Below are positions 1 through 8,715 of a DNA stretch of 64,000 bases, in pieces. Source of the stretch: Streptomyces griseocarneus (lineage in GTDB: Bacteria > Actinomycetota > Actinomycetes > Streptomycetales > Streptomycetaceae); assembly GCF_014655595.1 (NCBI RefSeq), contig NZ_BNBL01000002.1:248001-312000 (forward strand), written 5' to 3'. The first letter of the stretch is position 1. The number at the start of each line of letters is the position of its first letter. The notes below the pieces were generated by a model, which did not search any database, had not been told where the DNA came from, and saw only the letters and a program-made list of their open reading frames with translations. Position numbers and translations under genes: made by a program.

Positions 1-507
1 AAGGCCGCCGTCAGCGGCTGCGCCCGCGAATGCGCCGAGGCGCGGAGCAAGGACTTCGGCGTCATCGCCACCTCCGCCGGATGGAACCTCTACGTCGGCG
101 GCAACGGCGGCATGACCCCCCGCCACGCCGACCTCCTCCTCACCGACGCCGACCACGCCACCCTCCTCCGCACCATCGACCGCTTCCTGATGTTCTACGT
201 GCGCACCGCCGACCGCCTGGAGCGCACCGCCCCCTGGATCGAGCGCATGGAGGGCGGCCTGGAGCACCTGCGGGCCGTCGTCGTCGACGACGCCCTCGGC
301 ATCTGCGACGAGCTCGACGCGCTGATGGCCCGGCACACCGAGACCTACGAGGACGAATGGCGGGCCACCCTGGAGGACCCCGAACGGCTGCGCCGCTTCG
401 TCTCCTTCGCCAACGCGCCCGGCACCCCCGACCCCACGGTGCGCTTCCTGCCCGAGCGCGGCCAGATCCGCCCGGCCCGCGAGCACGAGGCGGTGGCGGC
501 CCGATGA
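1..507 (+). CDS. nirB: Nitrite reductase (NADH) large subunit, C-terminal fragment
   Basis: The last 168 codons of an assimilatory NAD(P)H-nitrite reductase large subunit; the 5' part lies outside the window. NirB reduces nitrite to ammonium in the cytoplasm with sirohaem and a 4Fe-4S cluster. A Cys-x3-Cys pair at residues 7 and 11 of the fragment fits the second half of the sirohaem/4Fe-4S ligand set, followed by the typical GWNLYVGGNGG segment and the C-terminal tail. The stop overlaps the nirD start in an ATGA, so the two are translationally coupled. Identity rests on the motif and the nirD-narK neighbours. Confidence 0.9.
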   Translation, partial: KAAVSGCARECAEARSKDFGVIATSAGWNLYVGGNGGMTPRHADLLLTDADHATLLRTIDRFLMFYVRTADRLERTAPWIERMEGGLEHLRAVVVDDALGICDELDALMARHTETYEDEWRATLEDPERLRRFVSFANAPGTPDPTVRFLPERGQIRPAREHEAVAAR

Positions 508-932
508 CCGGACCCCTGGTCGAGATCGCGCCGGGCACGGGCGGCGACTGGAGGGCCGTGTGCGCCTACCACGACCTGCTGCCCGGACGCGGCGCGGCCG
601 TGCTCGTCGACGGCCACCAGATCGCGCTGTTCCGCGACCGCGGGGGAGCGGTGTACGCGGTCGGCAACCGCGACCCGTTCAGCGGGGCCCATGTGATCTC
701 CCGGGGCATCCTCGGCAGCCGGGGCACCGCACCGGTGGTCGTCTCGCCGATGTACAAGCAGGCCTTCGACCTCAGGACGGGAGCCTGCCTGGACGAGCCG
801 GCCGCGCCCGGAGGGGAGCCGGCCGCGCTGCCCGTGTGGCGCGTCCGCCTCACACCGGCCGCGAGCGCGTGTGCGGGAGATGTAGCACCGCCGAACGGCG
901 GCGCACACCGTCCGGAAACCGCCCGTTCCTAG
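504..932 (+). CDS. nirD: Nitrite reductase small subunit (Rieske-like)
   Basis: A 142-residue NirD, partner of NirB. It has the Rieske-type beta-sandwich pattern (ALFRDRGGAVYAVGNRDPF, then GILGSRG and SPMYKQAFDL), but the two Cys-x-His pairs that bind a 2Fe-2S cluster in true Rieske proteins are absent. That is normal for many NirD proteins. The start ATG at 504 is embedded in the nirB stop (ATGA). The ORF could be extended upstream in frame, but only in the shadow of nirB. The C-terminal 25 residues are low-complexity. narK follows after 9 bases, so nirB-nirD-narK is one operon. Confidence 0.88.
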   Translation: MTGPLVEIAPGTGGDWRAVCAYHDLLPGRGAAVLVDGHQIALFRDRGGAVYAVGNRDPFSGAHVISRGILGSRGTAPVVVSPMYKQAFDLRTGACLDEPAAPGGEPAALPVWRVRLTPAASACAGDVAPPNGGAHRPETARS

Positions 933-941
933 CCTCGGAGA

Positions 942-2321
942 GTGACCACGAACCCCGCTCTCCCCGCCCTCGGGACCCCGCCGCCGGCCACGGCGGCGCG
1001 GCCCCGCCACCTCGGCGACTGGCGCCCTGAGGACCCCGCCTTCTGGCAGGCCACCGGCGCCCGTACCGCCCGCCGCAACCTCGTGTACTCCGTGCTGTGC
1101 GAGCACATCGGCTTCTCCGTGTGGAGCCTCTGGTCCGTCCTGGTGCTCTTCCTCGGGCCGGAGTACGGCATCGACGCGGCCGGCAAGTTCACGCTCACCG
1201 CGGTGCCGACCCTGGTCGGCGCCGCGCTGCGGCTGCCCTACACCGTCGCGGTGACGGTCTTCGGCGGCCGCACCTGGACCGTCGTCAGCGCGCTCGCCCT
1301 GCTGATCCCCACCGGCCTGACCGCCTACGTCCTCGAGCCCGGGGTGTCCTACTCCACGCTGCTCGCCGTGGCGGCCGTCGCGGGAGTGGGCGGCGGGAAC
1401 TTCGCCTCCTCGATGGCCAACATCAACGCCTTCTACCCCCAGCGCCTCAAGGGCCGCGCCCTGGGGGTCAACGCGGGCGGCGGCAACCTCGGCGTGCCGG
1501 CCGTGCAACTCCTCGGCCTGCTGGTCCTGGCCACCGCCGGCGCCGCCCACCCCCGGCTCGTACCGCTGGTCTACATCCCCCTGATCGTGCTGGCGGCGCT
1601 CGGTGCGGCCCTGCGCATGGACGACCTGCCCCGCGTCCGCTCCGGCGGCCGGCCGCTGCGCGAGGTGAGCCGCGACCCGCACGCCTGGACGATGTCCCTG
1701 CTCTACATCGGCACGTTCGGCTCGTTCATCGGCTTCGGATTCGCCTTCGGGCAGGTGCTGCTCGTGCAGTTCCCCGGGGACTTCCCGACGCCGGTGCGGG
1801 CGGCCGCCCTGACGTTCCTCGGGCCGCTGCTGGGCTCGCTCGTGCGGCCCGTGGGCGGGACGCTGGCCGACCGCTGGGGCGGCGCCCGCGTCACGTTCTG
1901 GACCTTCATCGCCATGGCGGCGGGCGCGGCCCTGGTGCTGCTGGCATCGCACCTGGACTCGCTGCCGCTGTTCCTGACGGGATTCGTGCTGCTGTTCCTC
2001 CTCAGCGGCCTCGGCAACGGCTCGACGTACAAGATGATCCCCGGCATCTACCGCGCCGCCGCCCGCCGCTGGACGGCCGCCGGCATGGACCCCCAGGCCG
2101 CCGAACAGCGCTCCCACCAGCGGGCCAACGCCCTGATGGGCATCGCCGGCGCGGTCGGCGCCCTCGGCGGGGTACTGATCAACACCGCCTTCCGCGAGGC
2201 GTTCGGGCACAGCGGCACGGGCGAGACCGCCTACGCCGCCTTCCTCGCCTACTACGTCCTGTGCCTCGTCGTCACCCGGGCCGTCTACCTGCGCGGCGGG
2301 CGCGCGGCCGCGGCGGGCTGA
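942..2321 (+). CDS. narK: Nitrate/nitrite transporter, NarK type (MFS)
   Basis: A 459-residue polytopic membrane protein of the nitrate/nitrite porter branch of the major facilitator superfamily, with about 12 hydrophobic segments. Two Gly-rich nitrate signatures are visible: GGGNFASSMANINAFYP near residues 145-165, and NAGGGNLGVP about 20 residues later. It starts with GTG at 942, with a purine-rich GGAGAG just upstream. It is last in the nirB-nirD-narK operon, so nitrate or nitrite import is coupled to cytoplasmic nitrite reduction. A strong hairpin follows the stop. Confidence 0.9.
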   Translation: MTTNPALPALGTPPPATAARPRHLGDWRPEDPAFWQATGARTARRNLVYSVLCEHIGFSVWSLWSVLVLFLGPEYGIDAAGKFTLTAVPTLVGAALRLPYTVAVTVFGGRTWTVVSALALLIPTGLTAYVLEPGVSYSTLLAVAAVAGVGGGNFASSMANINAFYPQRLKGRALGVNAGGGNLGVPAVQLLGLLVLATAGAAHPRLVPLVYIPLIVLAALGAALRMDDLPRVRSGGRPLREVSRDPHAWTMSLLYIGTFGSFIGFGFAFGQVLLVQFPGDFPTPVRAAALTFLGPLLGSLVRPVGGTLADRWGGARVTFWTFIAMAAGAALVLLASHLDSLPLFLTGFVLLFLLSGLGNGSTYKMIPGIYRAAARRWTAAGMDPQAAEQRSHQRANALMGIAGAVGALGGVLINTAFREAFGHSGTGETAYAAFLAYYVLCLVVTRAVYLRGGRAAAAG

Positions 2322-2334
2322 AGCGGTCCGACGA

Positions 2335-2368
2335 GGGTGCCACGGGCGCGCCCCCGCCCGTGGCACCC
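2335..2368 (+). terminator. Hairpin terminator after narK
   Basis: A perfect 14-bp inverted repeat (left arm GGGTGCCACGGGCG) with a 6-base loop starts 13 bases after the narK stop. No long T run follows, as is common in Streptomyces terminators. It separates the nitrite operon from the secreted-protein gene. Confidence 0.7.
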
Positions 2369-2509
2369 CTAACGGTTTGTCACCGTCCGCGGGCGCGGAC
2401 GAAATTCGTGGGATTTCCGTTCCCGGTGGGGAACCATCAGCTATGGAAGGCGCTCTCTGAGGCCAGAGGCGTACGGACGTACGGAACATCCCACATGCAG
2501 GGGCGGTAA

Positions 2510-3604
2510 ATGACGCGAAATGTCGGACAGCAGCGGTCGTCGGTGGCTCGTAAGGCCGCCGGGAGGACCGCGGCGGCGCTGGCGGCCGGGCTGGCGCTGG
2601 TCATGGGAGCGACGGGGACGGGCCACGCGGCCCCCGCCGCCGGCGCGCGGGCGGAGACGGGCTGCGACGCCTCCCCGGCGGCGGGCAGCGCCACGGCCGC
2701 CCGGACGGCCGCGCGGGACTCCGCCGAGGCGCCGGCGCCGGCCGCCACCGGCACCGCCGCGCAGAAGGTCTCCTACAGCGTGACCTCCCAGCTGCCCATC
2801 GGCCTGTGGTCGCCCTCGAGCGTCACCCTGCGCACCCCCGTCGCCAAGGGCAAGGTCCGCCTCGACGTCGCCAGCAAGGGCTTCAGCACCGACTCCCTCT
2901 CGGTGCAGCGCTTCGACCCGCGCGGCAAGCGCTGGGTGGACCTCGACACCTCGCCGGGCGGCGGCAGCAGCCCCACCCACGGCGTCTTCACCTTCCCCGT
3001 CACCGCCAAGGACGCGAGCGCCGCCCACCCGCACACCGTGGCGCTGCGGCTGCAGGACCTCGACCGTCCCGGCACCCTGACCGTCACCGCCTCCGTCGAG
3101 GACGGCCGCGGCCACACCTACCGCGCCCCCGCCCGTACGACCACCGCCACCCGCCCCGAGGTCACGGTCGGCGGCTGGAAGCCCGGCACGGTGCTGGAGC
3201 GCGGCGGCAGCGCGCGCGAGGTCACGGTCACGGTGAAGAACACCACCAACCGCGCCTACCCGGCGCTCGCCGCCTCCTACTTCGCCTACGGGGCGGGCAC
3301 GAGCCACGCCCTGACGCCCAAGGACCTGGTGCTGCGGCAGTACCGGCCCGGCCAGGGCTGGGTCCGCGTCCCGCTGCTCGCGGGCGGCTGCGACCCGGGC
3401 ATGAGCGCCCGGCTGCTGCCCGCCGTCAAGGGCCCCCTCGCCCCCGGCGCCGCGGCGTCCTACCGGCTGAAGGTGGCCGTCGCCGGCTCCGCCCCCCGCG
3501 ACGTCACCACCGCCGACGCGGGCGTGACGGTCGCCAACGAGGACATGTCCTTCTTCTCCCAGGAGCTGCCGTTCACCGTCCGCGCGCCCAAGGCCGCGCG
3601 GTAG
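2510..3604 (+). CDS. Secreted protein of unknown function, beta-rich
   Basis: A 364-residue protein with an N-terminal export signal: basic start, a hydrophobic AAALAAGLALVMGATG stretch near residues 20-36 and an Ala-x-Ala site near GHAAPA. A low-complexity Ala/Thr linker follows to about residue 90. The mature part looks like two or three beta-sandwich repeats (LTVTASVEDG, EVTVTVKNTTNRAYPAL), which suggests Ig-like or DUF11-like surface domains. The ATG at 2510 has GGGGCGG upstream. It ends at a strong hairpin shared with the convergent protease gene. I do not recognise the family and assign no function. Confidence 0.75.
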   Translation: MTRNVGQQRSSVARKAAGRTAAALAAGLALVMGATGTGHAAPAAGARAETGCDASPAAGSATAARTAARDSAEAPAPAATGTAAQKVSYSVTSQLPIGLWSPSSVTLRTPVAKGKVRLDVASKGFSTDSLSVQRFDPRGKRWVDLDTSPGGGSSPTHGVFTFPVTAKDASAAHPHTVALRLQDLDRPGTLTVTASVEDGRGHTYRAPARTTTATRPEVTVGGWKPGTVLERGGSAREVTVTVKNTTNRAYPALAASYFAYGAGTSHALTPKDLVLRQYRPGQGWVRVPLLAGGCDPGMSARLLPAVKGPLAPGAAASYRLKVAVAGSAPRDVTTADAGVTVANEDMSFFSQELPFTVRAPKAAR

Positions 3605-3628
3605 CGCGACCGGCGAGCCAACGGGAAA

Positions 3629-3667
3629 GGCCCCCCGGGCCGCGGCGACGGCCGCGGCCCGGGGGCC
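3629..3667. terminator. Bidirectional terminator between convergent genes
   Basis: A GC-rich inverted repeat of about 17 bp (left arm GGCCCCCCGGGCCGCGGC, right arm one G shorter, loop of 3-4 bases) followed by CTTTTTC. It lies between the secreted protein (+) and the M4 protease (-) and can serve both. Confidence 0.85.
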
Positions 3668-3681
3668 CTTTTTCGTGTGCG

Positions 3682-5517
3682 TCAGCGCTTGGCCGCGGCC
3701 TTGGGCTTCGGCGTGTTCTTCTCGGTGACGTTCACCGCGGCCCACGCCGCGTTCACCGTCTTGTACTCCGTGCTGTCCTGGCCGTACATGTCCGCGGCGG
3801 CCTGCAGCGTGGCGACGCGGGCCTCGTGGAAGTCGGTCGTGGAGACCATGTACCGGGTCAGGGCGCGGTAGAAGATCTGCTCGGCCTTCTCCCGGCCGAT
3901 GCCGGTGACCGTCGAGCCGTCGGAGGTGGGGGAGTCGTAGGAGACGCCGCCGATCGTCTTCGCGCCGCTGCCCTCGGCCAGCAGGTAGAAGGCGTGCGAG
4001 GAGACGCCGGAGCCGGCGTGGACCTCGCGGTCGTAGGAGGCCTCGTCCCAGTAGTCGACCGTGCCCTCGAGGACGTCGAGGGACGGCTTGTCCATGCGGC
4101 GCAGGAACTTCTGCTCCAGGCCGAGCTTCTCGCCGAGCAGGTAGTTCGGCTTGTTGGCGGCGTTGCCGGTCTTGAACTCGACGCCGACGCCGAAGATGTC
4201 GGCGAGGGACTCGTTGAGGGAGCCGGCCTCGCCGAACTGGTTTCCGTTCGCGTCGACGCGCGTGGGCTGGAAGTCGGCCGTGGCCTCGATGACGCCGTGG
4301 CTGAGCTCGTGGCCGGTGACGTCCAGGGCCACCAGCGGCTGCTTGAACGTTTCGCCATCGCCGTCGCCGTAGAGCATGCAGGCGCAGTCGGGGGACCAGA
4401 AGGCGTTGCCGACCTTGTCGCCGAAGTGCACGAGTGCGTGCGGGCCGACGCCGTCGTTCTTGATGCCGTTGCGGCCGAACGTCTTCTTGTAGTAGTCGAA
4501 CGTGCTGGTGATGCCGTACTGGGCGTCCACCGCCGCGCTCGCGGAGTCGCGGGCGGTGCCGTTGCCCCACTTGTTGTCGGCGTCGGTGAAGGACTTGCCG
4601 GCGCCGAAGGACTCCAGCTCCTTGCGGCCCGCGTCGCGGGTCTCGCCGTCGCCGCGGCTGGGGTCCTTGAGGGTGAAGGAGCTCTTCGCGGTCTGCGTGG
4701 TGAGCAGCGGCACGTCGCCGGCGAAGATCGAGGCGCCGGTGCCGTTGGCGGGCGCCGGGAAGGCGCCGGCGGCCGGCTTGGCCACGCCGGGCGTGGTGGG
4801 CTTGGCGGCGACGCGCGGGGCGGCCTGCTGGCCCTTGGCGCGCAGCGTGGACTTCAGCCGCGGCGAGATGAAGCCGTCGCTGAGCGGGGTGCTGCTGATG
4901 ACCTTGCCCGAGGCGGCGTCGACGACGACGGCCTTGGCGACGCCGGTCTCGGCGTCGCCGCCCTTGACGGTCACCTGGTACGCCAGGACGGAGGAGCCGC
5001 CGCGGGCGTCCACGACCAGCTCGGCCTTGCCGGCCGTGCCGCCGGCCGACTTGGCGGCCTTGGCCGCCGCCTCGTGGGCGCTGAGCTTCGGGGTGACGCT
5101 CGGCAGGGCGACCTTGCGGCCGTTGGCCCGGGTCACGCCCAGGTACTGCTGCTTGGCGTCGAGGTGGACGACCATGTCGGCGCCGATCACGGTGACGCCC
5201 TGGTGGACCCGCTCGAAGCGGACGTGCCGCTTGCCCTCCGGGTCGACGAGGGTGTCCTTGACCTTCAGGGTGTCGTCCGCGCCGAGGCCGGTGTCCTTGG
5301 CGTGGGCGGCCGCGGCGGAGCGGGCCGCCTTGACGATCTCCGCCTGCTTGGCGGCGCCGGCCGCGGACCGCGCGGAGGCCGCGGCCGGGTCCGAGGAGCC
5401 CGAGGGAGTGGCGATGGCCGTGCCGGCCATGGTCGCGGCGGCGACCACCGCGACGGCGACGGCCACCAGACGTCTGCGGGGCGAGGCCGATATGGAGGAT
5501 GTGGGGGAATTACGCAC
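3682..5517 (-). CDS. Secreted thermolysin-like neutral metalloprotease (peptidase M4)
   Basis: A 611-residue preproprotease. A signal peptide covers about residues 1-37 (RRR then a hydrophobic run, ending TAIATPS). An FTP/PepSY-type propeptide follows to about residue 215, then a Pro/Ala linker and the M4 catalytic domain. Zinc motif HELSH is at residues 403-407, NESLAD (third zinc ligand Glu) lies about 28 residues later, and GSGVSSHAFYLLAEG near 493-507 carries the transition-state His. All key residues are present, so it should be active after autoprocessing. Length fits streptomycete M4 enzymes such as griselysin. It starts with GTG at 5517. A short basic Pro/Lys/Ala tail ends the protein. 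The 338-base upstream region is AT-rich for this genome. Confidence 0.92.
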   Translation of the reverse strand: MRNSPTSSISASPRRRLVAVAVAVVAAATMAGTAIATPSGSSDPAAASARSAAGAAKQAEIVKAARSAAAAHAKDTGLGADDTLKVKDTLVDPEGKRHVRFERVHQGVTVIGADMVVHLDAKQQYLGVTRANGRKVALPSVTPKLSAHEAAAKAAKSAGGTAGKAELVVDARGGSSVLAYQVTVKGGDAETGVAKAVVVDAASGKVISSTPLSDGFISPRLKSTLRAKGQQAAPRVAAKPTTPGVAKPAAGAFPAPANGTGASIFAGDVPLLTTQTAKSSFTLKDPSRGDGETRDAGRKELESFGAGKSFTDADNKWGNGTARDSASAAVDAQYGITSTFDYYKKTFGRNGIKNDGVGPHALVHFGDKVGNAFWSPDCACMLYGDGDGETFKQPLVALDVTGHELSHGVIEATADFQPTRVDANGNQFGEAGSLNESLADIFGVGVEFKTGNAANKPNYLLGEKLGLEQKFLRRMDKPSLDVLEGTVDYWDEASYDREVHAGSGVSSHAFYLLAEGSGAKTIGGVSYDSPTSDGSTVTGIGREKAEQIFYRALTRYMVSTTDFHEARVATLQAAADMYGQDSTEYKTVNAAWAAVNVTEKNTPKPKAAAKR

Positions 5518-5855
5518 TATTCAGCGCCCTTTGCCATCAGGGCGGTTCGGGCATGCCCGACCGCTCGCGTGCGCGCGGTGCCGTCACCAGCGACACCACG
5601 GGGACCTGTGGTCCGTGAATGACTGTGCACGCTTTGGCATGCCCATGAAAAGTGATATTAGGGGAGAAGTCGAACAATTGACCAGCTGTTAACAAAAGAT
5701 CAACTGTCGGCGATCATGGGGTGACATCCCGTCCATACCGGCGGTGAAGATGCGTCACGGGGTGCGGAGGTTGCCGCGATTCACAGACTGCTTGTCATGT
5801 GAGACGACAAAAGGGTGTCTATGGGGGTGAATCGACCGCGTGGTCGCCCGGCCGG
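5518..5855. promoter_or_regulatory. Upstream region of the M4 protease gene, AT-rich
   Basis: 338 bases without a convincing gene. The part around 5635-5720 is much richer in A/T than its surroundings (GTGATATTAGGGGAG, GTTAACAAAAGATCAAC) and lies 120-200 bases upstream of the protease start. It probably holds the protease promoter and regulatory sites. No clear operator symmetry could be assigned. Confidence 0.45.
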
Positions 5856-6278
5856 TCACCCCGTCCAGTCGCCGCCCGGCACCGTCCGGCCCTCCGCCCG
5901 CAGCCGCCGCGCCCACCGCTCCGCCGCGACGTACACCCAGCCGCGCACCGTGCCGCCGCCCTCCACCGCCACCTCGCACACGACGCGCTCGTAGAGGTTG
6001 CGCGGGTCGCCCGGCCGGTGGCCCTCCAGCTCGTCGAGGGCGGCCAGCACCTCGTCGTACGCCTCCGGGGCCACGGTGATCAGCTCGCCCCGCACCTCGC
6101 CCGCCGGCGCCGCGACCGCGTACGGATAGCCGGGCCCCTCGTACAGCACCGCGCCCCGCAGCGTCGCCGGGACCTCCGCCACCGTCCGGCCGCGCAGGAA
6201 GCGGTCGTGGTTGCGCCGCCCGGGGCGCAGCGTCCCGTAGACGAAGACGGGCAGCCGCCCGTGGTGCCCGCCGGTCAC
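5856..6278 (-). CDS. Gamma-glutamylcyclotransferase-like protein (GGCT/AIG2 fold)
   Basis: 140 residues with the family signature VFVYGTLRPG near the N-terminus, a substrate-binding loop, and DELEGHRPGDPRNLYERV in the middle, where the catalytic Glu of the fold normally sits. Proteins of this family cyclise gamma-glutamyl amines or act on related amides; the exact substrate is unknown. I chose the GTG at 6278 because AAGGGAG sits 7 bases upstream. A longer reading to an ATG at 6344 would overlap the divergent ABC gene start. Transcribed away from the FHA-ABC gene. Confidence 0.8.
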   Translation of the reverse strand: MTGGHHGRLPVFVYGTLRPGRRNHDRFLRGRTVAEVPATLRGAVLYEGPGYPYAVAAPAGEVRGELITVAPEAYDEVLAALDELEGHRPGDPRNLYERVVCEVAVEGGGTVRGWVYVAAERWARRLRAEGRTVPGGDWTG

Positions 6279-6333
6279 CGGTGCTCCCTTCCGCGCGGCC
6301 GCCGAAAGGCGGCCACGAGCCGTCGGACTTAGC

Positions 6334-8709
6334 ATGGGGAACATGGGAGAGCGGTCGGTCGTGCCCTCCGCCCCCGAACTCGTCGTCCAAGCCGATGGCG
6401 GCTCACAGGTGATGAGTCCGAACCGGATCTACCACGTGGGGCGCGACCCGTCGAGCGACATCGTGCTGCAGGACGCACGCGTCTCGTGGCACCACGCGGT
6501 GCTGCGCGCGGTCGAGGACCACTGGACCCTCGAGGACACCGGCAGCACCAACGGCACCTACACCGAGGGCCACCGCGTCCAGTCCGTGGACGTGCATCCC
6601 GGCAGCGTCGTCCGCTTCGGGAACCCCTCCGACGGCCCCGCCGCCGTCGTCACCGGCGTCCGGCCGCGCCCGGCGGAACGGCCCTCGTCCGTCTCGCACC
6701 CCTCGGCCACCGGGACCTTCCGCAGCCCCACCTCCGTACGGCCGCTGCCCACCCGCACCGTACGCATCGGACGCGGCACCGACAACGACCTGATCCTCGA
6801 CGACCTCGTCGTCTCGCGGCGGCACGCGGAACTGCGGGCCCTGCCCGGCGGCGGCCACGAGATCGTCGACCTCGGCAGCCACAACGGCACCTACCTCAAC
6901 GGGGTGTCCGTCCGGCGCGGCCCGGTCCTGCCCGGCGACATCATCGGCATCGGCCACTCGGCGTTCAGCCTGGTCGGCGGCCAGCTCCAGGAGTTCGTCG
7001 ACACCGGTGAGGTGTCCCTCGACGTCCAGGAGCTGTCGGTCCAGGTCGACGAGGGCCGCAAGACGCTGCTGGACGACGTCTCGTTCCCGGTCGGCGCCAA
7101 GTCGCTGCTGGCCGTCGTCGGCCCCAGCGGTGCCGGCAAGTCCACCCTCCTCAACGCCCTCACCGGACTGCGCCCGGCCGACCGGGGCACCGTGCTCTAC
7201 GACGGCCGCGACCTCTACCGCGACTACGCGGAGCTGCGCGCCCGCATCGGGCTCGTACCGCAGGACGACATCCTGCACACCCAGCTCACCGTGCGCCGCG
7301 CCCTGCGCTACGCCGCCGAACTGCGCTTCCCCGGCGACACGGCCCGCTCCGAACGCGCCGCGCGGGTCGAGGAGGTGATCGGCGAACTCGGCCTCGAGCA
7401 GCGCGCCGACCAGCCCATCCACAGCCTCTCCGGCGGCCAGCGCAAACGGGTCAGCGTCGCGCTGGAACTGCTGACCAAGCCGTCCCTGCTCTTCCTCGAC
7501 GAGCCGACCTCCGGCCTCGACCCGGGCATGGACCGCTCGGTGATGACCACGCTGCGCGAGCTCGCGGACGACGGCCGCACCGTCATCGTCGTCACCCACA
7601 GCGTCCTGAGCCTGGACGTCTGCGACCGGCTCCTGGTGCTCGCCCCCGGCGGGCGGACGGCCTTCTACGGGCCGCCCGGGGAAACGCTCGGCTTCTTCGG
7701 CTTCGACGCCTGGCCGGAGGCCTTCGAGGCGTTCGAGAACGACAAGGACCGGGACTGGGCAGGGGAGTACGGCACCTCCCCGCTGCACCAGCAGTACGTC
7801 GCGGCGGCCACCGAGCAGCCGCGGCCGGCCGCGCCGGCCGCCCCGGGACAGGCCCCCGAACCGGTGAAGGCCCAGAGCTGGACCTCCCAGCTGTGGACGC
7901 TGATGCGCCGGTACGTGCGGGCGCTCAGCGCCGACCGGACCTTCCTGGCCATCATGATCGCGCTGCCGATCGTGACCGGCGCGATGGCCCGGCTGTCCGC
8001 GGGCACCCGGTTCACCGACTCGGACAAGGCCAACCAGGTCATGCTCATCCTGTGCGTGGGCGGCGTGCTGACCGGTGCGGCCAACTCCGTGCGCGAGCTG
8101 GTCAAGGAACGGGTGATCTACCGGCGCGAGCGTGCGGTGGGCCTGTCCAGATCCGCGTACGTGATGTCGAAGATCCTGGTCCTGGGTGCCATCACCGTGG
8201 CACAGGCCGTCGTCCTGTCCCTGGTCGCACTCGGCGGGGTGGACACCCGCGCGCCCGGCGGCAACGGCGTGCTGATGCCGCCGCTGATCGAGATGACACT
8301 GGCCGAGGCGGTGCTGGCGTTCACCTCCATGATGCTGGGCCTGGTGGTGTCGGCGCTGGTCAGCAGGGAAGAGGTCACCATGCCCCTGCTGGTGCTCATC
8401 ACGCTGGTGCAGGTCGTCTTCTGCGGCGGGATGATCGAGCTCCACAACAAGCTGGCCCTCGAACAGCTGGCCTGGCTGGTGCCGTCGCGCTGGGCGCTGG
8501 CGGCCATGAGCGGGACGATCGACATCGCACGCATCCCGCTGGAGGGCGGCCGGCTCCCGCCGCCGGGCACCGAGGCCGACCCGCTCTTCGCGCACTCCGC
8601 CGGCACCTGGCTGCTGAACATGAGCATGATGTTGGTGCTGTCCCTCGTCCTCGGCCTCCTGGTCGTGCGCCTGCTGCGCCGCCATGAACCGGCCGTCATG
8701 CGGAAGTGA
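6334..8709 (+). CDS. FHA-FHA-ABC transporter fusion (Rv1747-like half-transporter)
   Basis: 791 residues. Two phosphothreonine-binding FHA domains come first: residues about 28-92 with VGRD..SDIVLQD and STNGTY, and about 140-205 with IGRG, SRRHAEL, SHNGTYLNG. A Ser/Thr/Pro-rich linker joins them. The ATPase domain follows (about 235-455) with Walker A GPSGAGKST near 264, LSGGQRKR near 364 and LLFLDEPTSGLD near 385. An ABC-2/ABCG-type membrane domain of about six helices ends the protein. The order matches mycobacterial Rv1747, whose linker threonines are phosphorylated by PknF; a Ser/Thr kinase lies two genes downstream here. The start is uncertain: ATG at 6334 or 6343, or GTG at 6361 behind GGGAGA. 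The transported substrate is unknown. Confidence 0.9.
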   Translation: MGNMGERSVVPSAPELVVQADGGSQVMSPNRIYHVGRDPSSDIVLQDARVSWHHAVLRAVEDHWTLEDTGSTNGTYTEGHRVQSVDVHPGSVVRFGNPSDGPAAVVTGVRPRPAERPSSVSHPSATGTFRSPTSVRPLPTRTVRIGRGTDNDLILDDLVVSRRHAELRALPGGGHEIVDLGSHNGTYLNGVSVRRGPVLPGDIIGIGHSAFSLVGGQLQEFVDTGEVSLDVQELSVQVDEGRKTLLDDVSFPVGAKSLLAVVGPSGAGKSTLLNALTGLRPADRGTVLYDGRDLYRDYAELRARIGLVPQDDILHTQLTVRRALRYAAELRFPGDTARSERAARVEEVIGELGLEQRADQPIHSLSGGQRKRVSVALELLTKPSLLFLDEPTSGLDPGMDRSVMTTLRELADDGRTVIVVTHSVLSLDVCDRLLVLAPGGRTAFYGPPGETLGFFGFDAWPEAFEAFENDKDRDWAGEYGTSPLHQQYVAAATEQPRPAAPAAPGQAPEPVKAQSWTSQLWTLMRRYVRALSADRTFLAIMIALPIVTGAMARLSAGTRFTDSDKANQVMLILCVGGVLTGAANSVRELVKERVIYRRERAVGLSRSAYVMSKILVLGAITVAQAVVLSLVALGGVDTRAPGGNGVLMPPLIEMTLAEAVLAFTSMMLGLVVSALVSREEVTMPLLVLITLVQVVFCGGMIELHNKLALEQLAWLVPSRWALAAMSGTIDIARIPLEGGRLPPPGTEADPLFAHSAGTWLLNMSMMLVLSLVLGLLVVRLLRRHEPAVMRK

Positions 8710-8715
8710 CGGCCC

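Noticed and set aside
345..2489. Long open frame on the minus strand opposite nirD and narK
   Set aside because: Arises from high GC at third codon positions; product is low-complexity Arg/Gly/Ala/Pro and the plus-strand genes have clear family motifs.
5856..6344. Longer reading of the gamma-glutamylcyclotransferase-like gene from ATG 6344
   Set aside because: Would overlap the start of the divergent FHA-ABC gene; GTG 6278 has a good ribosome site and matches the family start.
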